A stretch of DNA of 64,000 nucleotides from Tropicimonas aquimaris (GCF_042676185.1 NZ_JBHTJT010000060.1:62001-126000), one strand, 5' to 3'. Counted from the stretch's first letter, positions 40,962-49,979 are shown. Numbers and translations are program-made. The notes: generated by a model from the letters alone, not told the origin.

Positions 40962-41840
40962 TCAGTGTCTTTCGGCAGGTCCAAAGAAGAGCAGGAAGAG
41001 CGTTGCGGCGATGGAGATCGTGAGCGCGCTTTCTATGGCGATGATCCAGGCCTTGGCCTCTCCTACGGGATAGCTGAGCAGAGCGCCGGTCAGGAGTTCG
41101 GCAGCGAGAGCAGCAAGTACGAAAGCTGCCAGACCGGCGATGGCAAGCCCCCCAATCCCGGAGCGCCGCAGGACCACACCGCTGAGCCCGAGCGCAATAG
41201 CTCCCCCCGCCAGCAGCGCCCCGGCCTGGAAGGCGCCGCCAGGGGCATGTCCGCCCTGCCACAGCAAATGTCCCGCAAGCAGGATTGTCAGCGGCAGAAT
41301 GACCCGGGCAAAGGGCAGCACCATCGGCCCCAGCGGGGCGGTGCGCGGGCGGACGGGGGAGATCACGGCAACGACGACCAGCGCCACGAAGAGCACCGCA
41401 ATCTCGAGCAGCGTGTCCCAGGCGCGGAAGTTGAGCAGCACGGCGGTGACCGGGTTTTCGACACCGCTGGCCGGCAAGGCGTCCCGCACGAGCGGCGGAT
41501 AGACCGGCGCGGTGCCGACGCCGAGGGCGGTCCAGACGATCGCACCTGTCACGCCAAGCGCGAGCGCCGCGGCGCCGAGCCACTGGGCGTCGGAGACGGG
41601 CGAAGGCGCGGCGCTCGGGATGCGGCGCGCGCTGCGCAGCAGAAGGGCTGCCGTCAGGCCGGCGCCGATGGCGGCCTCGGCCAGCGCTACATCCGGCGCT
41701 CCGAGGCGCACCCAGGAGAGCGCAACCAGCAACCCGGCCACGAGGAACGCGGAGATGGCCGCAATCCGGTCGCGCGCGAAGAGCGCGAGCGCGGCGGTTC
41801 CGAGGATCGCGGCCGCGAGGAAGATGTCGAAGAACGGCAT
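40962..41840 (-). CDS. mrpB: MbhD (DUF4040)-MrpB fusion subunit
   Basis: The protein is 292 residues from ATG 41840. Residues about 1-80 match the MbhD/DUF4040 segment found at the C-terminus of MrpA (APDVALAEAAIGAGLTAALLL). Residues about 115-285 match MrpB (NFRAWDTLLEIAVLFVALV, then the LWQGGHAPGGAFQAGALLAGG core). So the operon holds the tail of MrpA fused to MrpB without the large NuoL-like part. A similar split is known in Mbh-type hydrogenases. Confidence 0.85.
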   Translation of the reverse strand: MPFFDIFLAAAILGTAALALFARDRIAAISAFLVAGLLVALSWVRLGAPDVALAEAAIGAGLTAALLLRSARRIPSAAPSPVSDAQWLGAAALALGVTGAIVWTALGVGTAPVYPPLVRDALPASGVENPVTAVLLNFRAWDTLLEIAVLFVALVVVAVISPVRPRTAPLGPMVLPFARVILPLTILLAGHLLWQGGHAPGGAFQAGALLAGGAIALGLSGVVLRRSGIGGLAIAGLAAFVLAALAAELLTGALLSYPVGEAKAWIIAIESALTISIAATLFLLFFGPAERH

Positions 41841-42148
41841 CAGCGCGTCTCCTCCCGGGCCGCGCCGCCCGAAGCGAGATGGTCCCGCGCGATCAGGTGG
41901 CCGGTGGTGGCTCCGGAGATCGCCACCAGCAATGTGCAGAGCGCGAGGCTGATGCTCGCCGCAATACCTTGCGCGAGACAGGCAGCGCCAAGCGCGATCA
42001 GCGCAACGCCTGCCGTATCCGCCTTGGTCAGCACGTGCAGGCGCGAGAGCAGGTCCGGCAGGCGCCAGACGCCGATCGCGGCCATGACCAGGAAGGCGGT
42101 GCCGGCTGCCATCAGGGCGACGCCGAGGGGTTGAAGCAGATCCATCAT
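41840..42148 (-). CDS. mrpG: MrpG subunit
   Basis: The 102-residue protein has three membrane segments, with the MrpG motif IGVWRLPDLLSRLHVLTKADTAG near residues 25-47 and TTGHLIARDHL at the end. It starts at ATG 42148, overlapping the MrpF stop, and ends on the start codon of the next gene. It is a small structural subunit of the antiporter. Confidence 0.88.
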   Translation of the reverse strand: MMDLLQPLGVALMAAGTAFLVMAAIGVWRLPDLLSRLHVLTKADTAGVALIALGAACLAQGIAASISLALCTLLVAISGATTGHLIARDHLASGGAAREETR

Positions 42149-42396
42149 TCGGCCCTCCGCCCAAGGGCCACGAAAGCGATGCCGGCCACCGCGGCCAGCG
42201 CGGCGAAGACAAGGGCGACGTCGAACATCGCGGGCGCGCCCTCGGCTGCACCGAGGAGCAGCAGGGTTGCGACCGTTCCGGTGCCGGCGAGCTGCATGGC
42301 GAGGATGCGGTCTGCGGCAGTGCGGGCCAGGACGAGGCGCGGCACGACGGCCAGCGTCGCCAGCAGGGTGATCAGGGCAAGCGCGTCAGGGATCAT
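42145..42396 (-). CDS. mrpF: MrpF subunit
   Basis: The protein is 83 residues from ATG 42396. It has three membrane segments and the MrpF sequence RTAADRILAMQLAGT, then MFDVALVFAALAAVAG. It overlaps mrpE and mrpG by 4 bases each. Confidence 0.86.
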   Translation of the reverse strand: MIPDALALITLLATLAVVPRLVLARTAADRILAMQLAGTGTVATLLLLGAAEGAPAMFDVALVFAALAAVAGIAFVALGRRAE

Positions 42397-42968
42397 GCGT
42401 GGTCTCCATCGAGGGACAGGCCGAATAGACCGGCAATCCGTGCTTCCAATGCGTCGAGATCGGCGCGGGCCGAGGGGCCACAGTCGAGCGCGTGAACCGT
42501 GAGCTGGTCGCGTTCGAGACGGGCGGTGAGTGTCCCGGGCAGCAGGGTTATGGCGAGGGCGAAAAGACGGCGTGGCCGTCCGTCCGGCAGGCGGGTGCGG
42601 TAGGTCAGGCAACCGGTGCGCAGACGGTGGGGGCGCAGGCTCGACAGGCTCACATCGACGGCTCCGCTCAGGATCCCTGCGATGGCGAAAACCGTCAGTC
42701 GCAAGGCGCCAGTGAGCGAGATGGCCGGTGGAGGGGCGGACGGCAGCAGAGCCGTCGCGGCCGCGCCGCCCACCACGGTGGGCAGGCCGATGACCCAGCT
42801 TGCCGGGTCATCCCAGTGCAGCCCGGCCCAGATCGCGGCCAGCGCCATCCCGGTGAAGACCACCCCACGCAGCCGTCCGCGCGCTGCCTGGCGCACGGGG
42901 CGGCTCGAGATGACCAGGTGATCGGTTTGCAGGTGCAGGTCCTGCGTGAAATCGTGTCGAACGTTCAT
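42393..42968 (-). CDS. mrpE: MrpE subunit
   Basis: The protein is 191 residues from ATG 42968. After an unusual hydrophilic leader of about 35 residues (MNVRHDFTQDLHLQTDH...) come two or three membrane segments. A soluble domain with the MrpE pattern LFALAITLLPGTLTARLERDQLTVHALD follows. It is the first gene of the operon, which is read leftwards to 36120. The leader may be a mis-chosen start, but no later ATG or GTG suits better. Confidence 0.82.
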   Translation of the reverse strand: MNVRHDFTQDLHLQTDHLVISSRPVRQAARGRLRGVVFTGMALAAIWAGLHWDDPASWVIGLPTVVGGAAATALLPSAPPPAISLTGALRLTVFAIAGILSGAVDVSLSSLRPHRLRTGCLTYRTRLPDGRPRRLFALAITLLPGTLTARLERDQLTVHALDCGPSARADLDALEARIAGLFGLSLDGDHA

Positions 42969-43156
42969 CGGATCTCCTAGGGCAGCGTCATGCGGCGCTG
43001 TACGAGGGATCCGACATCGCAACCGGCTGCCATTCGGTTGCCAGAGGGGCCCGGATCCGGGTCTCCTGTTGTTGTTTCATATCGGGGCGGCGGTGCAGTC
43101 TGACCGGCCCATGAATGACCAACGCGTGACATGGCAGATTCATCCCGGGCCGGAGA

Positions 43157-43187
43157 CGAAAAAAGGGCCGACCAATGGGTCGGCCCT
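43157..43187 (-). terminator. Rho-independent terminator of the leftward small membrane gene
   Basis: Read leftwards, a perfect 10-bp stem (AGGGCCGACC with GGTCGGCCCT, 43164-43187, 4-base loop) is followed directly by six T residues (the A-run 43159-43164 on the given strand). It lies 58 bases beyond the stop at 43245 and insulates that gene from the mrp-like operon, which starts at 42968. Confidence 0.88.
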
Positions 43188-43244
43188 CAGGGCGCGGTGC
43201 TTGAGGCGAGCAGGCTTGGGGACACTCCGCGGTTGGACGTCGTG

Positions 43245-43607
43245 TCAATTCTCGGCAGTTCCCCCCGGCTTTGACAGGGCGAGGTCGAGCATCATGCGCC
43301 GCAGCGCCGCCACGGATACAACGGCCCCGAGAAACGGCAACGCCCAGGCCGATCCCACCGGCATCTGCCAGGCGAAGACGGGCACGAGAATGGCCAGCGC
43401 CCCGCCGCCGACCAGCAGGAGTTCGTCACCGCGTCCCGGGCGCCAGACGGCCTTTGCGCCGAGCGCCATCAGGGCGACACCGATGAGATGCGCGCCGAGC
43501 GCCTTTTCCGGGGTCAGCACGATGAAGAACGGCATCAGAAAGGCGAGCGCGCCGGCAACGAGCGCGACGAGATGGGGTCGATGGTCGGGGTGGAAGAGTT
43601 TGGACAT
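43245..43607 (-). CDS. Small inner-membrane protein of unknown function
   Basis: The protein is 120 residues from ATG 43607 (AGGAGA-like site). It has four predicted membrane segments (ALVAGALAFLMPFFIVL, GAHLIGVALMALGAKAV, LLLVGGGALAILVPVFAW, and WALPFLGAVVSVAAL). No family is recognised with confidence. It is monocistronic, with its own terminator, upstream of the mrp-like operon. Confidence 0.7.
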   Translation of the reverse strand: MSKLFHPDHRPHLVALVAGALAFLMPFFIVLTPEKALGAHLIGVALMALGAKAVWRPGRGDELLLVGGGALAILVPVFAWQMPVGSAWALPFLGAVVSVAALRRMMLDLALSKPGGTAEN

Positions 43608-43853
43608 GGCAGTCTCCTGATATCTGCAAATGCGCCGCATCCGTGCGGCTGCATGTTCGTTTCCACTAGTTCAAGAACGCGCCATTGCCGGTATTCATCC
43701 GGGAAAACGGCAAAGTCCTGCCGGCAGTCCTCGCGCCGAAGGTTCCATATGTGCAAGCGGCGGCCTGCGCATGTCGCGCAGGCCACCGTGCAGCTCGACG
43801 ATACCGTGAGCTGGTGTGTCGCGGCGCCCCCTCGCAGAAGCGGGCGATGCGCC

Positions 43854-44639
43854 TCAGATTTTGCTTGAAAGGTCCATCGCGATCCTCTGGACGTCGCCTG
43901 CACCACCTTCACCGACGAAGGCGAAATCCACCTTCGGCGTGCGCCAGTATCCGACCGACCGGTTGGGGTAATCCACGACCGTCACCGGCCCGATCGGCTC
44001 TTTCTCCGGATGCTGGGCAAGCGTCAGGGAATAGCGCGCGCCACGGCCATCCTCGTAGATATACTGGGCCAATGGGCCTTCCTTCGTGCCGAGCAGGCGA
44101 GCTCCCACCAGCGTGACGCCGTATTCGGCGAGATCGGGCGCCGCGACCGGCACGCCGATCTTGCCAGCGAACCAGTCGGCGACGCCGTCCACCGCGGCAC
44201 CGGCGAACTCGACCGGGTAGACGGGATCATCGGCAAAGACCTGGTGCGCCCCGATGGCTTCGGAAACATAGTCAGGAATGCCTGCGGGTGGCGTCGTGAC
44301 CGTCGCGTGTCCCCACCAGCCGAATGCAAAGAGGGCACAGGCCGCCGCAATCTGCGCACCCGGCCTCAACCAACCCACACCGAGGCGGCGGGCCGGGGAG
44401 GCGCGGCCGGCGAGCTTGCTTGCAAGGCGGCGCTTCAGCCGCTCGGTCTTCAGGTTTGCCGGCCCGGTCGCGAGCGCATCAAGCGCCTCGCGAACCTGTG
44501 TCTTCTGTCGAACCAGCGTCTCGAACGCCCGCAACGTGTCCGGGTCTTCGGCCATCCGCGCTTCGAGTTCGGCGGCTTCGTCCGGCCCCAGCTCACCGTC
44601 GATATAGGCGTTCAGGATGTCGTGCGCTTGCTGTGTCAT
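43854..44639 (-). CDS. Anti-sigma factor
   Basis: The 261-residue protein has an N-terminal cytoplasmic anti-sigma-like domain (LNAYIDGELGPDEAAELEARMAED, residues 9-32), one membrane segment near 92-112 (AQIAAACALFAFGWWGHATV) and a periplasmic sensor domain. No HxxxCxxC zinc motif is present. It is 13 bases downstream of the ECF sigma gene, so it is its cognate regulator and releases it on an envelope or oxidative signal. Confidence 0.88.
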   Translation of the reverse strand: MTQQAHDILNAYIDGELGPDEAAELEARMAEDPDTLRAFETLVRQKTQVREALDALATGPANLKTERLKRRLASKLAGRASPARRLGVGWLRPGAQIAAACALFAFGWWGHATVTTPPAGIPDYVSEAIGAHQVFADDPVYPVEFAGAAVDGVADWFAGKIGVPVAAPDLAEYGVTLVGARLLGTKEGPLAQYIYEDGRGARYSLTLAQHPEKEPIGPVTVVDYPNRSVGYWRTPKVDFAFVGEGGAGDVQRIAMDLSSKI

Positions 44640-44652
44640 TGTATCAGCCTCC

Positions 44653-45162
44653 TCAAACGACCAGTTTCAGCCGTTTCGATTTCAAGCCATCGACGATCTT
44701 GCGGAGCGCGGCGCGGCCCCGACCCAGACGGCTGTAGAACGTGCCAAGCGGCAGATCGAGCGTGCGGGCCGCATCGGCATAGCTCATCTCCTTGAGCGCC
44801 ACGAGAACGATCGGCTGCCGTTGCGCTTCGGGGAGTTCCAGCAGGGCGTCGAGCACCTGCTGCAGCTCGATCCGCCTGGTCGGGTCGGTATCCTCGACCG
44901 GCTCCGGCAGCATCAGCTTCGCATCCTCACGCACCCGATGGCGACGCCGGTCGCTGATGAAGGTGTTGTGCAGGATGCGGAACAGCCAGACGCGCAGGTC
45001 GCTGCCCGGCTGCCATTGATCGGCCGCGGCAATCGCTTTCGTCAGCGTCTCCTGCACGAGATCCTCGGCCGCATCCCGGTCGCGCGTCAACACCATCGCG
45101 TATCGCGTCAGGGCGTCGACATACTCGTCGAGATTCCTTTCCAGTTCGGCGCGCGCTTCCAT
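44653..45162 (-). CDS. ECF-family RNA polymerase sigma factor
   Basis: The protein is 169 residues. Region 2 is at about 15-75 (YAMVLTRDRDAAEDLVQETL and WLFRILHNTFISDRRR). Region 4 is at about 108-160 (LPEAQRQPIVLVALKEMSYADAARTL with LGTFYSRLGRGR). Its start is 176 bases from the divergent DUF2333 gene, a likely target. It is co-transcribed with the anti-sigma factor. Confidence 0.93.
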   Translation of the reverse strand: MEARAELERNLDEYVDALTRYAMVLTRDRDAAEDLVQETLTKAIAAADQWQPGSDLRVWLFRILHNTFISDRRRHRVREDAKLMLPEPVEDTDPTRRIELQQVLDALLELPEAQRQPIVLVALKEMSYADAARTLDLPLGTFYSRLGRGRAALRKIVDGLKSKRLKLVV

Positions 45163-45338
45163 CTTCTCCCTTCACTCCAGAAATCATGTCCTGTGTGACA
45201 TACGAGCGAACCCGGGTTTTCATCCCAGTTTCCGATAAAATTTTCTTGTCCGGCTTTTTTCGGCGATCTGCAGAGCCTCGCCGGATGAAATCTGCCCCTG
45301 CCGCGTATGTCGTTCGAAGCCGCAAGGGGAAAAGTCCA

Positions 45339-46349
45339 GTGACATCCGATAGCCACCATGCCCATTCTCACGGAACTGGCCTCCTGCCTGTACTCGCAGG
45401 CACCGGGGAAGCGCGCTCGGAGCACCAAACCCGAAAGTTCCCCGTTCTGCGATGGGCCCGCTACCTCGCTGTTGGCGTCTCGATCTGGGCCATTGTGGCC
45501 TATGGGGTGCTCGGGCCATTGAAGCACGCGATCAGCACCGAGCCGCCGGCCGTCACCACCGACGGCTCGGGTGCAAGTGCGGCCGTCGCCGCGGCGGCGG
45601 CCTTGATCCAGAGAGAGCTGAACGAGAATGGCTGGACCCCGAACGACCCGATCGTCGCGCCCTCCGCCGTGCTTGACAACATGCCCAACTTCCAGACAGG
45701 CGTTATCGATGCGGTCGGCCGGTTCAGCTTTGAGCTGCTCGATCAGATCGCGCGCACACGCGGCTCTTCGAGTGACGATCCCGATCTTGAGCGCGCCACC
45801 GGGTTTCTCCAGTTCCCGCCAGACATCTGGATCTGGGAGCCCACGCGCTCGCTGCTGCCGTCGGTGTCTTCGGAAACGCAGTACCGCCAGGGGTTGTCGG
45901 CGCTGATGCATTACAATGACAGGCTGGCGCGCGGCGAGGCCGTGTTCGAACGGCGCGCGGATACCCTGGCGGCCACGCTCTCGCGCATCTCGGCCGATCT
46001 GGGGGCGCAGACAGCGCGGCTGGAGCGGGCGCAGAACACCGGATGGTGGATTTTCAGCCGCCAGGCCGATGATGTGTTCTACCACAACAAGGGAATGCTG
46101 CACGGCTACCACGTTGTGCTTTCGAACCTCGGCGAGGATTTCGAGCGGGTCATTCGCGAGCGTAACCTCGGCCCGATCTGGGCTCAGGCGCTCGACGGTC
46201 TCCGGCAGGGCGCAGAGCTCAGGCCGACGATCGTGCTCAATGGAGACCGGGACCGGTCGATTTTTGCCAACCATCTGGCATTGCAGGGCTTCTACATGAA
46301 ACGGGCGATCCTGCAGTTGGAAGAAGCGGTCAACGTTCTTGCCGTCTGA
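45339..46349 (+). CDS. DUF2333-family membrane protein
   Basis: The protein is 336 residues from GTG 45339 (AGGGGA upstream); the frame is open back to 45186, so the start is uncertain. It has one N-terminal membrane segment (YLAVGVSIWAIVAYGVLG), then a soluble domain matching DUF2333: NENGWTPNDPIVAPSAVLDNMPNFQ, WIWEPTRSLLPSVSSE, QNTGWWIFSRQADDVFYHNKG. Function unknown. It is divergent from the ECF sigma gene and followed by two small genes, probably one stress-induced transcript. Confidence 0.82.
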   Translation: MTSDSHHAHSHGTGLLPVLAGTGEARSEHQTRKFPVLRWARYLAVGVSIWAIVAYGVLGPLKHAISTEPPAVTTDGSGASAAVAAAAALIQRELNENGWTPNDPIVAPSAVLDNMPNFQTGVIDAVGRFSFELLDQIARTRGSSSDDPDLERATGFLQFPPDIWIWEPTRSLLPSVSSETQYRQGLSALMHYNDRLARGEAVFERRADTLAATLSRISADLGAQTARLERAQNTGWWIFSRQADDVFYHNKGMLHGYHVVLSNLGEDFERVIRERNLGPIWAQALDGLRQGAELRPTIVLNGDRDRSIFANHLALQGFYMKRAILQLEEAVNVLAV

Positions 46350-46379
46350 CCCACGGCCTTCACCACAGGAGACTTTCCG

Positions 46380-46736
46380 ATGTTCAAGCGACTTTTCTCC
46401 ACGTTCGAAGCGACCGGAGCAACCGCAGGCGAACCGTCGCGGCCGGGCCGCATGGCACCCCTCCGGCAGTCCTACGACGACTGGCGTTTCGAGCGCGACT
46501 TCACCGCTGTCATGACGGCGCTCGACCGCCTCTCGGATCGCCAGCTCCACCTGATCGGCCTTACCCGAGGCAGCCTCTTCGACGCGGTCGAGGAAATGAT
46601 CCTCGATACCGCACAGCAGCGCGCCCTGGGCCGCGAGGTGATCGAACTGCTCGAAGGATCACAAAGGGACGCCATCACGGCCGAAGAGGATGGCAGCCGG
46701 AAGTTTGAACAACCGCAGGGCCTTCGCGCCGCTTGA
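46380..46736 (+). CDS. Small protein with a DUF1127-like core
   Basis: The protein is 118 residues from ATG 46380 with GGAGACT upstream. The central stretch DRLSDRQLHLIGLTRGSLFD resembles the DUF1127 core (LSDRxLxxIGLTR). The N-terminus (MFKRLFSTFEATG) and acidic C-terminus are unlike known families. It is 30 bases after the DUF2333 gene and 50 bases before the zeta-like gene. Function unknown. Confidence 0.65.
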   Translation: MFKRLFSTFEATGATAGEPSRPGRMAPLRQSYDDWRFERDFTAVMTALDRLSDRQLHLIGLTRGSLFDAVEEMILDTAQQRALGREVIELLEGSQRDAITAEEDGSRKFEQPQGLRAA

Positions 46737-46786
46737 GAGGGCAGTACCGACCTTCGATCAACAGTTTTCAGGAGGACAGAAAACCG

Positions 46787-47107
46787 ATGTCAGCATTCAA
46801 GAAGCGCGAACAATCGATGGAGGCGAAATTCGCACGCGACGGGGAGCTTGCCTTCCAGGCACGCATTCAGGCGTTCCGATTTATCGCCGGATGGGCAGCT
46901 CAGTTGAAAGACGACGCTCTGTCGGGTGAACGAGAGCTTGTACAGGAACTGATCCGAGAGGGCCTTCGTTCCCCCGGCAATGATCGGACGATCGCCGTCT
47001 TGAGCAACTACCTCGGCGACCTCGCCGATGAGGCGCTCCTGCACAGAAAGCTGGAGGAATTCATGCGCGACGCCACAGCTGTCGTCGGCCTGGCCCGGGC
47101 CAGCTGA
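46787..47107 (+). CDS. ATP synthase zeta-type inhibitor homologue (DUF1476)
   Basis: The protein is 106 residues from ATG 46787, 10 bases after GGAGGA. It follows the alphaproteobacterial zeta subunit pattern: KKREQSMEAKFARDGELAFQARIQAFRFIAGWAA, then a GERELVQELIREGL helix and a C-terminal helix pair. The zeta subunit blocks hydrolysis by F1-ATPase through its N-terminal arm. This copy is divergent and sits in an ECF-sigma locus, so it may be a stress paralogue instead of the housekeeping gene. Confidence 0.75.
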   Translation: MSAFKKREQSMEAKFARDGELAFQARIQAFRFIAGWAAQLKDDALSGERELVQELIREGLRSPGNDRTIAVLSNYLGDLADEALLHRKLEEFMRDATAVVGLARAS

Positions 47108-47134
47108 CGCGCTTTCACGCGGATTGAAATCAAG

Positions 47135-47166
47135 CGCGCCGGCCCAGTGGTCCGGCGCGTTCCTTC
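47135..47166 (+). terminator. Terminator after the zeta-like gene
   Basis: An 8-bp GC stem (CGCGCCGG with CCGGCGCG, 9-base loop) is followed by TTTCCTT. It lies 28 bases after the stop at 47107. The rest of the gap to 47425 shows no gene or other signal. Confidence 0.6.
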
Positions 47167-47425
47167 GAGAGGGGGGCGGGCCCGGCACCTCTTCGGGAAT
47201 AATACCCTGGGGTCTCCGAGGCATGAGTCCGCCGAGCAATGAGCAAGGTCCGGCCCGGTTGCAATCCTGGGTCCAGACGGGGATCCTGGCGCGGGCGTGG
47301 CCGTCAAAGCTCTCGTCGCAGCCGTTTTTTGCCTTGGTTTTCCGGAGGCGAAGCAATGGCTGCCAACGCCAGTCTCCTGGCAACATCCGGGCGTGGTCAG
47401 GTCCCGAGTAACTCGCCCGCCGCAA

Positions 47426-48832
47426 TCAGGGCTCCGCCGGATCGTCGCCCGGATCGAGGTGACTTCCGATGGCTCTTCCGATCTGCCAAGAAAGTGGCCC
47501 GTTCTCGCATTCGGCTTCGACACCGTAGCTCTCGCAGAACGCCGCGAACGACCTCAGCGTGCGAGGGCCGAGGAGACCGTCGGGAACGCCGGGGTCATAT
47601 CCCCGTTGAGCCAGACGCGTTTGCAGGGCCTGCACGTAAAGATTCTTGTGCGTCCGGAGGTCGAGCAACGCAGCTGTATAGTCCTTGCCCTCAAGCGTCT
47701 CGAGCAGAGCAACGGCCTCCGCGCGCTCCGCCGGTCCTTCGACCCTCTGCGCCAGGTTCACGAGTTCGTGCCGGACAAGTCTGGGCCGGTCGAGAAGCGC
47801 CCCGTAGGCGGTGACGATCGCAGCCTCTTCTCGGGCGCCTTCCGGGGACCGGACCGCCAGCTTGTGCCAGTAATCGAAAATGCTGCGGGCCGCGGTCTCG
47901 TCGCCGCCGGCGGCAGCCTGGTTGGCGATTTCCAGGGCTTGCTGCCTGAGTGTCTCGGCTCTTGCTCCAAGGGCACCCTCTTCTTCCCGCATCGTTGCGA
48001 CAATCCGGACCATTCCGATGTCGCCCGCGGCGATACCCTCGGCGGCCAGATCGAGACCGGCACCGGGATCGGACAGGGAGTCGAAATTCCGGTATAGATG
48101 ACCGGCAACGAGATCGCGACGAGCGGCGGCGGCAAGCTCTGCCTCGCCCTGCAACGCCGCCTGGTAATGGTCCAACGCGGCCGCCGGGTTGGGCTCCGTT
48201 CCCTCGCCATTCAGAAACATTCGGGCAAGGTGGAGCTCTGACCAGGCGTTTCCCGAATTGGCGGCCTCTTGTGTCGCGCGAAACGCGCCCTCGGGATCGG
48301 TGGCGCCGCCGACACCTGACTTTCGCATGCTGGCCAGGTCGGCCCAGGCGGTGAAGCCAGGGCGCGACGAGGCCGCCTCCAGCGTCTGGCGTGCGATACG
48401 CAGGCTGTCGGGATCGCCCGCGCCGGTCAGGCCGCGCGCATAGTTGATGCCGGACGCGACGTCACCGGCTTCCCACCCGAGCCGCAGGGCATCGAGGATT
48501 TCCCCGGCATCGGCATCGCTTTCGCGAAGCAGCCAGGTGAGGCGCTGGATGGTGGGAATGTCGCCAGAAGCGGCGGCCGGCCTCAGGATATCGATGGCCG
48601 CCTGGCGGTCGCCGCTCTTGTCCATCGCGCGGGACAGAATTCCAGCGGCCTCAGCGTCGCCCTTGTCCGCAAGGTCACGCAATTGCGCCTCGGCGGCATC
48701 GCGTGTGGCGGCCTCGGTCGAAGAAAGATCCTTCTGAAGTGCCGCGATCTCCGACGGTTCCTGACCGGCGACGGGAAGCGCCACCGGAAAGAACAGCAGC
48801 CACGCAACGAGGTAGTTTGAAAATTTGGTCAT
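47426..48832 (-). CDS. Exported Sel1/TPR-repeat protein with a peptidoglycan-binding-like end
   Basis: The protein is 468 residues with a signal peptide (residues 1-23, ending VAGQ). A helical repeat array of Sel1/TPR type spans about 35-385, for example GFTAWADLASMRKSGVGGATDPEGAF and AWSELHLARMFLNGEG. The C-terminal LYVQALQTRLAQRGYDPGVPDGLLGPRTLRSFAAF matches the peptidoglycan-binding domain 1 fold. It probably acts in the periplasm at the cell wall as a scaffold. It stands alone. Confidence 0.75.
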   Translation of the reverse strand: MTKFSNYLVAWLLFFPVALPVAGQEPSEIAALQKDLSSTEAATRDAAEAQLRDLADKGDAEAAGILSRAMDKSGDRQAAIDILRPAAASGDIPTIQRLTWLLRESDADAGEILDALRLGWEAGDVASGINYARGLTGAGDPDSLRIARQTLEAASSRPGFTAWADLASMRKSGVGGATDPEGAFRATQEAANSGNAWSELHLARMFLNGEGTEPNPAAALDHYQAALQGEAELAAAARRDLVAGHLYRNFDSLSDPGAGLDLAAEGIAAGDIGMVRIVATMREEEGALGARAETLRQQALEIANQAAAGGDETAARSIFDYWHKLAVRSPEGAREEAAIVTAYGALLDRPRLVRHELVNLAQRVEGPAERAEAVALLETLEGKDYTAALLDLRTHKNLYVQALQTRLAQRGYDPGVPDGLLGPRTLRSFAAFCESYGVEAECENGPLSWQIGRAIGSHLDPGDDPAEP

Positions 48833-49328
48833 CGTTCCGGGTTCCGGCTCTTGTCACGCATGAAATTGGTATCCCGTCTGCGACACCGGCCCTGTCTCTG
48901 AAAGAGATTTTTCGGGATCGTGCGCAGGTCAGTCAATCCGGCAGCCCCCAGTTGTCTGCCCTTGGACGACAAGATCGCCTTATATCGCTCGCTGATCAAG
49001 AACTGCCGACAGGGGCTGCGTCCAGATCGGCCAGAACGACTGCCCGGGCCTTGGGACACTCCCGACTGGCCTACCCCCGCAGAACGGATGAACGCCGGCT
49101 GGGGGAACAACGCGGACCGATCCAACGATGCCTTGAAAGACATGCGGGAACGCATTGCTGCCACCGCTGGCGGCACCTGAAATGCCTGTCCGCCACGACA
49201 ATCGCAGGTTCAAGCCTCTCAACCGTATCAAAGCCACTGCGCAAGATCGACTCTCGCTGCGACGGGCGCCCGAAGGTGTTCCCGTAGGCCGAGCACGCGC
49301 CACCGCTATCATCTTCCGGCTATGAAAT
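48833..49328. other. Gap with one weak small ORF
   Basis: Between the Sel1 gene (reading left) and the orphan membrane gene there is 496 bases. A rightward frame 48920-49180 (GTG start, 86 residues, with DKIALYRSLIKNCRQGL and DALKDMRERIAATAGG) looks somewhat protein-like. It has no ribosome-binding site or known family, so I do not call it a gene. Confidence 0.35.
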
Positions 49329-49979
49329 TCATTGGGACCGGAGCCTCATGCTTTTGCGAATACCTCGAACCAGAAATGCCTCTCCAATCGCAAAGCTTGA
49401 TAGGACAAGAATGCCTCCGAACTTCGGCACGTCCTCGAGTACGATCCCTATCCGGTGCAACAGGTGCTTGGTCTGTACCGGCGTTTGCAGATTTTCGACC
49501 AACCAAACCCACAACACATCAATTGAAACCGAAAAAGCGAACGCTGCGATGGCGACGATTATCGGCCAGGTAAGGGGAGCCCCTGGTTTTCTGAACAGGA
49601 AAAGCGCCAGGGCGGCTAGAAGCCCGTAGAGAGCAAAGATGGCGCTCTCCAACGGCCCGAACGCTTCGTGGATCCTCAAGGCATCATCCAATGCGAAGAG
49701 CCAACAAAACAAGGCCAGAATTCCAAGCGGCAGGTTTGCGCTTCTCCAAGCCTCAATCGCAGCAGTCACTCCTGCGAACGCCATCACCAAGATACCGAGG
49801 TCGCTGATCAGACCGGCTTCCGGAGCGTCGCTCAGGTTGCGGTCCCTTAATGCGGCAACTGCATCAAATCCCGCAAGATAGAGGCCTATCACCATCGTGA
49901 ACGCCACGCACAAGCCGACAAAAAGGACGATGAGCGAACCTCTTAGTCCGCTCTGCCTCGTCAAGAACATCGAACGCAC
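49329..49979 (-). CDS. Multi-pass membrane protein of unknown function
   Basis: The protein is 216 residues with about six membrane segments (SLIVLFVGLCVAFTMVIGLY, ILVMAFAGVTAAIEAW, ILALFCWLFALDDAL, IFALYGLLAALALFLF, WPIIVAIAAFAFSVSID, and GGILVLSSFAIGEAFL). FALDDALRIHE and LLHRIGIVLEDVPK sit in loops or at membrane edges. Base composition is less GC-rich than neighbours, which hints at separate origin. No family recognised. Confidence 0.65.
   Translation of the reverse strand: MRSMFLTRQSGLRGSLIVLFVGLCVAFTMVIGLYLAGFDAVAALRDRNLSDAPEAGLISDLGILVMAFAGVTAAIEAWRSANLPLGILALFCWLFALDDALRIHEAFGPLESAIFALYGLLAALALFLFRKPGAPLTWPIIVAIAAFAFSVSIDVLWVWLVENLQTPVQTKHLLHRIGIVLEDVPKFGGILVLSSFAIGEAFLVRGIRKSMRLRSQ

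Noticed and set aside
45186..45338. N-terminal extension of the DUF2333 protein
   Set aside because: The extension is basic, low in pattern and lies where the divergent promoter should be; the GTG at 45339 has a better ribosome-binding site.
48920..49180. 86-codon rightward ORF before the orphan membrane gene
   Set aside because: No ribosome-binding site, GTG start and no family pattern; described within the gap but not called a gene.
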